A stretch of DNA of 5,595 bases, from positions 1-5,595 of the forward strand of contig JAJZSS010000143.1 of assembly GCA_021849525.1 (NCBI GenBank), read 5' to 3'. Below, piece after piece: positions 1-5,595 of the stretch. Origin of the DNA: Chloroflexota bacterium. GTDB taxonomy: Bacteria; Chloroflexota; Anaerolineae; Anaerolineales; UBA4823. The position numbers and the translations under genes were made by a program. The stretch's first letter is position 1. The number at the start of each line of letters is the position of its first letter. The notes under the pieces are model-generated. The model worked only from the letters and a program-made list of their open reading frames with translations. It was not told the DNA's origin and ran no database searches.

Positions 1-2158
1 CCCCTTCAGCAATCGCAAGATCCGCGAGGCCATGAACTGGCTGGTCGATCGCGATTACCTCAACCAGGAAATCTATGCGGGTGGCGCGCTGCCGAAATTC
101 TTCGCCATCACCACCCAGTTCCCAGATTACGCCGACCTGGCTGATGTAGCTCGCCGTCTGGAAGCCTACTACGCCTACGATCTGGATAAGGCCAAAGAAG
201 TTATCGACGCCGAAATGACCACCATGGGCGCCGAGCTGGTCGATGGCAAGTGGAATTACAATGGCGAGCCTGTTTCCCTGATCTTCGTCATCCGCAGTGA
301 CTCGGATGGCACCCGCCTGCCGATGGGCGACTACGTTGCCGCCCAGCTGGAAAGTATCGGCTTCACCGTCGATCGCCAGTACAAGACCGGCTCCGAAGCT
401 TCCCCGATCTGGATTGGTTCCGATCCGGCCGAAGGCCAGTGGCATTTCTACACCGCCGCCTGGAGCGCCACCGTCCTGGATCGCGATCAGAGCAATATCT
501 TCCAGGAAATGTACCTGGACTCCAGCCAGCAGGGTATCCCGGCCTTCCTGGCCAATGTTTCCGATCCTGAATTCAAGGAAATCGGCGACAAACTGGCCAA
601 CGCTGAATTCACCACCGTTGAAGAACGCCATGACCTGATGGCGCGTGCCCTGGAGCTCTCCCTGCAGGACTCCTTCCAGGTCTTCCTGATCGACGGCAAG
701 AACTATATCCCCTACGTCGAAAATCTGGTTGCCACCTCTGACCTGGCCGCTGGTGTTGAAGGTTCTTCAATCTACCCCTTCACCCTGCGCTTCAAGGACG
801 AGGAAGGCGGGACCGTGCGCTGGGCTACCCAGGACTTGTTCGCCGAACCCTGGAATCCGATCGCCGGCTCCAACTGGGCCTTTGACCAGGGCGCCATCCG
901 TGCCACCAACAGCGCCTATGGCGAGGTTGTGTACGATCCCTTCACCGGTCTTGTCTGGCCGATGCGCATGGAACGCGCCGATGTGGTCGCCAAAGAAGGC
1001 CTGCCGATCGGCAAGACCCTGGACTGGGTGACCCTGGAGTTCGCTCCTGAAATCACCGTCCCCGAAGATGCCTGGGTTGACTGGGATGCCACCGCTCAGA
1101 AATTCATCACCGCTGGCGAGAAATTCCCCGAAGGCCAGACTGCTCTGGTTAAGACCACCCAGTACTATCCTGCCGATATGTACGAGACTGTGAAATGGCA
1201 CGATGGCAGCAATTTGTCCCCGGCCGATTTCATCATGTCCTTCATCATGAGCTTCGATCGCGCCAAGCCTGAATCCGCCATCTATGACGAGCAGGCAGTT
1301 CCGCGCTTCGAGCTGTTCATCGAATCCTTCAAGGGCGCCAAGTTCGTCTCCATGGATCCGCTGGTGGTTGAATACTACACCGACAACTACTCCCTGGATG
1401 CCGAGCTCAACCTGGGCGTGATCTTCCCGACCTACACCTTCGCCGAAGGCTCCTGGCCGATGATTGCCATCGGTAACATGGCCGAAGCTGGAGGCGAGGT
1501 TGCTTACTCGATCGACAAAGCCGGCACTGCTGAGATCGAACAGACCAGCTTTGTGGGCGGCCCCACCCTCGAGATCCTGGCGAAATACCTGGACCAGGCA
1601 ATCGCCGAGCAGACTATCCCTTACGCCCCCACCATGAGCGAATACCTGACCGCTGAAGACGCGGTTGCCAGCTACGAAGCCTACAAGGCCTGGTACGCTG
1701 ATCATGGTCACTTCTGGGTCGGCACCGGTCCCTACTACCTCGACCAGGCCTTCCTGACCGAGAAGAGCCTCGTGCTCAAGCACTTTGCCGATTACCCCGA
1801 TCTGGCTTCCAAGTGGTCCGCCTTTGGCGAGCCCAAGCTGGCCGACGTTGAGATCGATGGCCCCGGCCAGGTGAAGATTGGTGAAGAAGCTCAGTTCGAC
1901 GTGTACGTGAACTTTGCCGAAACACCCTATCCTCTGGCTGAGATCAAGCAGGTGAAATACTTGCTGTACAATGCCCAGGGTGAGATTGTCGCTGTAGCCG
2001 AAGCCGAAGCTGTAGAAGATGGCCTGTACAAGGTCGTCCTGACCGCCGAAACCACCGCCGCCCTCGAAGCTGGCTCCAACAAGCTCGAAGTTGCCGTGGT
2101 TCCGCTGACCGTCAGCCAGCCGACCTTCACCTCGGTGGAGTTCGTCACGGCCCCGTAA
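1..2158 (+). CDS. Oversized family 5 (Opp/Dpp-type) extracellular solute-binding protein, 5' end missing
   Basis: This is the substrate-capturing subunit of an Opp/Dpp-type importer, acting outside the membrane. The frame is open from base 2 at the left edge, so the ATG at 32 is internal: the preceding codons read PFSNRKIREA and run into MNWLVDRDYL, the conserved lobe II entry of SBP_bac_5 proteins (PFxDxRVRxAxxxAIDR). The signal peptide and first lobe lie upstream. Numbering visible residues from base 2: residues 1-265 are lobe II, with the DLDKAKEVID helix near 60. Residues 269-605 resemble a lobe I again, with TVRWATQDLF, then YEVVYDP-like text, VKWHDGS at 397 and GTGPYYL at 574. Residues 611-718 form a beta-rich, Ig-like tail. 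At 718 visible residues it already exceeds the usual 500-600. Codons are strongly biased to CTG, GCC, ACC and ATC, which suggests high expression. The stop TAA is followed by a stem-loop and then the permease genes. The family call is firm; the substrate is unknown. Confidence 0.9.
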   Translation, partial: PFSNRKIREAMNWLVDRDYLNQEIYAGGALPKFFAITTQFPDYADLADVARRLEAYYAYDLDKAKEVIDAEMTTMGAELVDGKWNYNGEPVSLIFVIRSDSDGTRLPMGDYVAAQLESIGFTVDRQYKTGSEASPIWIGSDPAEGQWHFYTAAWSATVLDRDQSNIFQEMYLDSSQQGIPAFLANVSDPEFKEIGDKLANAEFTTVEERHDLMARALELSLQDSFQVFLIDGKNYIPYVENLVATSDLAAGVEGSSIYPFTLRFKDEEGGTVRWATQDLFAEPWNPIAGSNWAFDQGAIRATNSAYGEVVYDPFTGLVWPMRMERADVVAKEGLPIGKTLDWVTLEFAPEITVPEDAWVDWDATAQKFITAGEKFPEGQTALVKTTQYYPADMYETVKWHDGSNLSPADFIMSFIMSFDRAKPESAIYDEQAVPRFELFIESFKGAKFVSMDPLVVEYYTDNYSLDAELNLGVIFPTYTFAEGSWPMIAIGNMAEAGGEVAYSIDKAGTAEIEQTSFVGGPTLEILAKYLDQAIAEQTIPYAPTMSEYLTAEDAVASYEAYKAWYADHGHFWVGTGPYYLDQAFLTEKSLVLKHFADYPDLASKWSAFGEPKLADVEIDGPGQVKIGEEAQFDVYVNFAETPYPLAEIKQVKYLLYNAQGEIVAVAEAEAVEDGLYKVVLTAETTAALEAGSNKLEVAVVPLTVSQPTFTSVEFVTAP

Positions 2159-2184
2159 GACGGTAATACTGTTGTAGGTTTTCG

Positions 2185-2217
2185 GATAGGGGCAAGTAAA
2201 CCTTACTTGCCCCTATC
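2185..2217 (+). promoter_or_regulatory. Perfect 15-bp intergenic stem-loop between SBP and permease genes
   Basis: The arm GATAGGGGCAAGTAA (2185-2199) is exactly complementary to TTACTTGCCCCTATC (2203-2217), leaving a 3-base loop ACC. The outer bases 2184/2218 could add a G-U pair. It begins 26 bases after the SBP stop codon and ends just before the permease ribosome-binding site. No T-run follows on either strand, so a classical Rho-independent terminator is not supported. The likely role is an mRNA-stabilising or attenuating hairpin that protects the 3' end of the SBP transcript and lowers permease expression, as known for several binding-protein transport operons. The structure is seen directly; the role is inferred. 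Confidence 0.85.
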
Positions 2218-2229
2218 TAGTCTAAAAAT

Positions 2230-2235
2230 GAGGGA
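2230..2235 (+). promoter_or_regulatory. Ribosome-binding site setting the first permease start at 2240
   Basis: GAGGGA lies 4 bases upstream of the ATG at 2240 and is the only good Shine-Dalgarno match in the gap. The alternative in-frame ATG at 2228 has no purine-rich site at a proper distance. A TTG at 2207 would lie inside the 3' arm of the stem-loop. The site therefore favours the 2240 start. Confidence 0.6.
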
Positions 2236-2239
2236 TGAC

Positions 2240-3358
2240 ATGACAGCTGAAGCGCAACCGATCAGCGAGCCTGTGAAAACGAAAGGCACCACCTCGACCT
2301 TCACCCGAGTGGCGCGCTATATGAGCTTGCGCGTGGTCATGTTATTAATTACCACAGTGATCGGGGTCTATCTGACCATCCTGATTGCCAATATGGGCGG
2401 CTATGTCGACACCATCATGCGCAACGACATCCGTGAGCGCACCAATGCAACGGTGGCGGCGATGACTGCCAATAAAAGCGTCTCTCCGGATGCGCGCCGG
2501 GCGATGGTCGAAGAAATGATTGCCCTGGAAGAAAAACGGCTTGGTTTAAATACCCCCTTCGCTGTGCGCTCATTTCGCTATCTGGGAAATGCACTAACCC
2601 TGAATCTGGGACGGGCGATTTACATGGTCAGCGACAACGGCTCGCGGGAGGTGCGCAACATCATCCTCGAGCGGCTGCCGGCTACTCTGCTGCTGATGGG
2701 CAGCTCGCAATTATTTCTCTTCTTTTTCAGTCTTTTCGTGGCCCTGGCACTATCGCGGGCCTACGGTAGTTTTTGGGATAAGCTGGTGATCACGCTGTCG
2801 CCAACTTCTTCGGTCCCACCCTGGTTTTATGGAATCTTCTTTATCTTGATCTTTGCGGCAGTGTTCAAAATCTTGCCGTTTGGCGGGCTGGTGGATGCCC
2901 CACCGCCGGATAATACTTTTGATTACACCCTGAGTGTGCTTGAGCACCTGATCCTACCAGCCAGCTCGCTGGTCATCGCGGCGTTATTTCTGAGCATCTA
3001 CAACTGGCGCACCTTCTTCCTCATCTATTCCAGCGAGGATTATGTGGATATGGCCAAAGCTAAAGGCCTGACTTCACGGGATATCGAACGCCGCTACATC
3101 CTGCGCCCCACCCTGCCGACGATTGTGACGAACTTCGCCTTATTGGTCATTGGCCTGTGGACCGGCGCTACAATCACGGAGACCGTATTTCTGTGGCCCG
3201 GGCTGGGCCGCACGATCTTCCGGGCGATTGGTTTTTACGATACGCCGGTCATCGTAGGCACGACGATTATTTACGCTTATCTGCTGGCGATGACGGTATT
3301 CTTGCTGGACTTTTTTTACGCCATCGTTGACCCGCGGGTCAAAGTAGGGGGGAGTTAG
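2240..3358 (+). CDS. DppB/OppB-type ABC transporter permease
   Basis: This inner-membrane subunit forms half of the translocation channel. It has 372 residues from the ATG at 2240, chosen for its GAGGGA site. A short cytoplasmic N-terminus precedes TM1 (about 30-50). A loop of about 95 residues follows, containing EEKRLGLNTPFAVRSFRYL and ending ILERLPATLLL (142-152), which are family hallmarks. Further membrane segments fall near 147-172, 193-212, 236-254, 296-317 and 338-362. The ATPase-coupling EAA loop is YVDMAKAKGLTSRDIERRYI (268-287), continuing LRPTLPT. The family motif FLWPGLGRTIFRAIGFYDTPVIVG (317-340) and the C-terminal DFFYAIVDPRVKVG are intact. The usual length is 305-340; the extra residues are in the N-terminal tail and the first loop. 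The stop TAG is 2 bases before the next start, so it is cotranscribed with the second permease. Family assignment is firm; substrate is not determined. Confidence 0.95.
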   Translation: MTAEAQPISEPVKTKGTTSTFTRVARYMSLRVVMLLITTVIGVYLTILIANMGGYVDTIMRNDIRERTNATVAAMTANKSVSPDARRAMVEEMIALEEKRLGLNTPFAVRSFRYLGNALTLNLGRAIYMVSDNGSREVRNIILERLPATLLLMGSSQLFLFFFSLFVALALSRAYGSFWDKLVITLSPTSSVPPWFYGIFFILIFAAVFKILPFGGLVDAPPPDNTFDYTLSVLEHLILPASSLVIAALFLSIYNWRTFFLIYSSEDYVDMAKAKGLTSRDIERRYILRPTLPTIVTNFALLVIGLWTGATITETVFLWPGLGRTIFRAIGFYDTPVIVGTTIIYAYLLAMTVFLLDFFYAIVDPRVKVGGS

Positions 3359-3360
3359 CC

Positions 3361-4704
3361 ATGAATTCGCTCAAGAAGTTTTTCCAGGATATTGCGCAGT
3401 ACCCCTCAGCGATATTTGGCATGATCGTCGTTATCTCGCTGGTATCCCTGGCAGTATACGCCGTGGTATCCATCCCCTACAGCGAAGCCATCCGTTTATG
3501 GCGCGGCGGCGAAGAAGTCTGGTATCAAAATCCCAAGAATGTCCCTCCGGCCTGGTTTAATTATTTCACTGTCAAAGATTTGCCGGAATCTTTTGCCGTC
3601 AAAAGCGGCGAGGAAGGCTTTACCAAGGAAGTCATTCCCGGCGAGCAGAACACTTCGACGATCAATTTCAGCTACCCGATCGAATTCAATTATGATGATT
3701 ATCCGCAGGAGATCCTGCTTTACTTTACTACCACCTTCGAGGCCAAGCAGCCGTTTGTATCGATCTATCTCAACACCCCGGATGGGCGTGAGATCCGGAT
3801 CAGCGATTTTGGGGTAAGCAGAAAGCAAACCTTCCGTTTTTCGCAAGACGAGAAGCTGGTGCGGCGCTTGAAGGGTGTGCCGGCAATGAAGGGGCTGTTC
3901 TCGGTCCCTGAATCCGACCCGCTTACCCCGCTCAAAGGCACTTACGAGCTGGTGATCAACGGGCTGACCTTCGAGCAGGGTTCGGATATCAACGCCGAGC
4001 TGGTCTTCCACGGACAATTATTTGGAATTGCCGGCACCGACCATGCCCGGCGCGATCTGAGCGTTGCCTTGCTGTGGGGCGCGCCGATAGCGCTGGCGTT
4101 CGGCCTGCTGGCCGCAGCGGGGACCTCGGTGTTGACCATGATTATCGCCGCCATCGGCACCTGGTACGGCGGTTGGGTGGATGAGTTGATCAACGGTATC
4201 ACCGAAGTCAATTTGGTGCTGCCTTTCCTGCCCATCCTGATTATGATCGGCACCTTTGTCGACCGCAGTATCTGGACCATCCTGGGGGCGACGATCGCAC
4301 TCAGTATCTTTACGGGCTCGATTAAAACCTATCGCGCCATCTTCATGCAGGTGAAAGAATCCACCTACATCGAAGCTGCCAAAGCATACGGCGCCAGCGA
4401 TGGGCGGGTGATCTTCAAGTATTTGATCCCGCGCATGATCCCCTTGCTCCTCCCCACCCTGGTCTCGGCCGTGGCTTCCTACGTATTCCTGGAAGCCTCC
4501 CTGGCTGTGCTGGGCCTGGGCGATCCGGTGCTGCCCACCTGGGGCAAGATCGTTAACGATGCTTTCACCAATGGGGCGCTGTATAAAGGCTATTATTACT
4601 GGATCCTGGAACCGGCGGTGCTGCTGATGATCACCGGTCTGGGCTTTGCGGGGTTAGGCTTCGCGCTGGACCGCATCTTCAATCCACGCTTACGAGGGGT
4701 ATAA
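3361..4704 (+). CDS. DppC/OppC-type ABC transporter permease with large extracytoplasmic insertion
   Basis: This is the second channel-forming membrane subunit, 447 residues, with GGAG (3351-3354) at a 6-base spacing from its ATG. TM1 lies at about 17-38. Residues 46-222 form a soluble, strand-rich region (for example INFSYPIEFNYDDYPQEILL at 101-120 and GTYELVINGL at 193-202) with no hydrophobic span, so it should sit outside the membrane. The normal permease core then begins at GTDHARRDLSVALLWG (225-240), the family's GTDxxGRD motif, here with R in place of G. Membrane segments follow near 240-265, 283-300, 304-318, 361-385 and 415-437. The EAA coupling loop is YIEAAKAYGASDGRVIFKYL (336-355), then IPRM. 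FLEASLAVLGLGDPVLPTWG (376-395) matches the LSFLGLGxxPPxPxWG signature. Family members are usually near 300 residues, so the insertion accounts for the excess. It pairs with the upstream DppB-type permease. Confidence 0.95.
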   Translation: MNSLKKFFQDIAQYPSAIFGMIVVISLVSLAVYAVVSIPYSEAIRLWRGGEEVWYQNPKNVPPAWFNYFTVKDLPESFAVKSGEEGFTKEVIPGEQNTSTINFSYPIEFNYDDYPQEILLYFTTTFEAKQPFVSIYLNTPDGREIRISDFGVSRKQTFRFSQDEKLVRRLKGVPAMKGLFSVPESDPLTPLKGTYELVINGLTFEQGSDINAELVFHGQLFGIAGTDHARRDLSVALLWGAPIALAFGLLAAAGTSVLTMIIAAIGTWYGGWVDELINGITEVNLVLPFLPILIMIGTFVDRSIWTILGATIALSIFTGSIKTYRAIFMQVKESTYIEAAKAYGASDGRVIFKYLIPRMIPLLLPTLVSAVASYVFLEASLAVLGLGDPVLPTWGKIVNDAFTNGALYKGYYYWILEPAVLLMITGLGFAGLGFALDRIFNPRLRGV

Positions 4705-4709
4705 CCGGT

Positions 4710-5595
4710 ATGGCTGAAAAAGCATTACTGCAGGTCAAAAACCTGAAACTGTACTTCAAAGCTGCGCGGGGGTTGGTGCAGGCGGTGGATGGCGTGGATT
4801 TCACCCTGGCTCCCAACGAAGCGATTGTGATCATTGGCGAATCGGGCTGCGGGAAGAGTTCCATGGCTAAAGCATTGCTGCGCCTGCTTCCCCGCAACGT
4901 CGGGACGTATTCTGGCGAAGTCTTCCTGGACGGCGTCGATATCATGAAGCTGGACGAGGAGAAATTCCGCCGCGACGTACGCTGGGTGAAGATGGCGATG
5001 GTGCCCCAGGCGGCGATGAACTCGCTGAATCCGGTGCTGCGGGTAGGCGACCAGGTGGCCGAGCCGATGATGGTGCACCACGGCGTGAGCAAGGACGCCG
5101 CCCTGGATCATGCCAAAGTCATGTTCCAGCGGGTGGGCGTGCCGGTCGATTTTGTCGATCGCTATGCTTTCGAGCTGAGCGGTGGGATGCGCCAGCGGGT
5201 GGCGATTGCCATGTCGCTGGTCGCCGTGCCCGACCTGGTGATCCTGGATGAGCCGACTTCCGCCCTGGATGTGCTGACCCAGGCGAATATCATGAACCTG
5301 CTCAAGCAGATTAAGAAGGAAATTGCCACCAGTTTCCTGCTGATCACGCACGATATCGCGACCGCCGTCGGCGTCGCCGACAGGATCGCGGTCTACTGCG
5401 CGAAGACGAGGCGGGCGCGGGACGGCTGGCTCGTACCCCTCTCCGCGCTCCAGGACGACGGGGACGAGGGGCCGGCGGTCGACCCCGAGCCCCCAGTAGC
5501 GCCGGATGCTGCCCTGGCCGAACTGCGTTTCCTGGCCGTGGACCGGCACCAGGAGTTTCTTCCGCGCCGGTTTTGCCGTCGCCTATGTGCCCATC
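4710..5595 (+). CDS. DppD/OppD-type ABC transporter ATPase, 3' part missing or chimeric
   Basis: This cytoplasmic subunit hydrolyses ATP to drive import through the two upstream permeases. The ATG at 4710 is 5 bases after the permease stop and has GAGGGG (4694-4699) ten bases upstream. Residues 1-228 are a complete nucleotide-binding core: MAEKALLQVKNLKLYF opening, Walker A GESGCGKS (43-50), Q-loop Q100 in MVPQAAMNSLNPV, signature LSGGMRQR (156-163), Walker B VILDEP (177-182) with E181, D-loop SALD (184-187) and switch histidine H214 in LLITHD. After ADRIAV (223-228) the expected MYAGxIVExG does not appear. The frame stays open to the window edge, but residues 229-295 match nothing I recognise, and the C-terminal oligopeptide-transporter region (HPYTxxLL) is absent. 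The DNA also turns much more GC-rich from about 5352. The family call is firm to about base 5393; the rest is doubtful sequence or a junction. Confidence 0.9.
   Translation, partial: MAEKALLQVKNLKLYFKAARGLVQAVDGVDFTLAPNEAIVIIGESGCGKSSMAKALLRLLPRNVGTYSGEVFLDGVDIMKLDEEKFRRDVRWVKMAMVPQAAMNSLNPVLRVGDQVAEPMMVHHGVSKDAALDHAKVMFQRVGVPVDFVDRYAFELSGGMRQRVAIAMSLVAVPDLVILDEPTSALDVLTQANIMNLLKQIKKEIATSFLLITHDIATAVGVADRIAVYCAKTRRARDGWLVPLSALQDDGDEGPAVDPEPPVAPDAALAELRFLAVDRHQEFLPRRFCRRLCAH
5394..5595. other. Window-end segment not matching the expected ATPase C-terminus
   Basis: From base 5394 the ATPase frame stays open but loses family similarity. By hand count, GC is 45 of 60 at 5401-5460 and 48 of 60 at 5461-5520, against 27 of 60 at 5281-5340, and it falls back to 36 of 60 at 5521-5580. 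On the reverse strand a frame is open across 5355-5549 as well, reading for example VPVHGQETQFGQGSIRRYWG, but I do not recognise it, and open frames on both strands are expected in DNA this GC-rich. It may be a chimeric contig end, low-quality sequence, or a real recombination junction. No function is assigned. Confidence 0.5.

Noticed and set aside
32..34. ATG at 32 as the real start of the SBP gene
   Set aside because: The frame is open to the left edge, and the codons before this ATG complete a conserved lobe II motif (PFSNRKIREAMN), so this methionine is internal.
767..1783. Long reverse-strand open frame of 338 residues opposite the SBP gene
   Set aside because: It is a shadow of the strongly biased SBP codons. 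Its protein is rich in Gly, His and Asp with no recognisable domain, while the forward strand has clear SBP_bac_5 motifs throughout.
2185..2224. Rho-independent terminator
   Set aside because: The stem is excellent, but it is followed by TAGTCTAAAAATG with no run of T, and the reverse strand also lacks one.
3496..4017. Reverse-strand open frame of 173 residues within the second permease
   Set aside because: It is opposite the permease insertion, where the forward frame continues from TM1 into the intact permease core. It shows no recognisable domain and no ribosome-binding site that I could see.
4725..5549. Reverse-strand open frame of 274 residues opposite the ATPase
   Set aside because: Most of it lies opposite an unmistakable ATPase with all nucleotide-binding motifs. 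It is low-complexity His/Arg/Gly-rich text. Only its first part, over the odd GC-rich segment, remains undecided.

Overview
The window holds one forward-strand operon fragment for an ABC transporter of the oligopeptide/dipeptide (Opp/Dpp) type. In order it has the 3' part of a very large substrate-binding protein (SBP) gene (1-2158), an 81-base gap with a perfect 15-bp stem-loop, a DppB/OppB-type permease (2240-3358), a DppC/OppC-type permease with a large extracytoplasmic insertion (3361-4704), and the 5' part of a DppD/OppD-type ATPase (from 4710, open to the right edge). All genes read the same way. The two permeases are 2 bases apart, and the second permease and the ATPase are 5 bases apart, so they are almost certainly cotranscribed. 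A second ATPase (DppF/OppF-like) would be expected downstream but is outside the window.

How the genes work together: the SBP captures a substrate outside the membrane and delivers it to a channel formed by the two permeases. ATP hydrolysis by the DppD-type subunit (with a presumed partner) drives import. The substrate cannot be read from the sequence; peptides are the default for the family, but sugars, nickel and other solutes are also carried by it. The stem-loop directly after the SBP gene fits the common arrangement in which SBP mRNA is made more abundant or more stable than the permease mRNA. The SBP also has more strongly biased codons than the permeases.

Likely organism: a moderately GC-rich bacterium. 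The oversized SBP with a C-terminal beta-rich domain and the permeases of about 370 and 447 residues remind me of Chloroflexota (Anaerolineae-type) transporters. This is recollection of protein style, not a database result.

The points most worth checking are the unusual SBP layout (a second N-lobe-like region followed by an Ig-like tail), the insertion of about 180 residues in the DppC-type permease, the intergenic hairpin, and an abrupt change in composition and protein similarity in the last ~240 bases. That last change looks more like a chimeric or poor contig end, or a recombination junction, than a normal ATPase C-terminus. No RNA gene, mobile element, CRISPR array or clearly new system was found.
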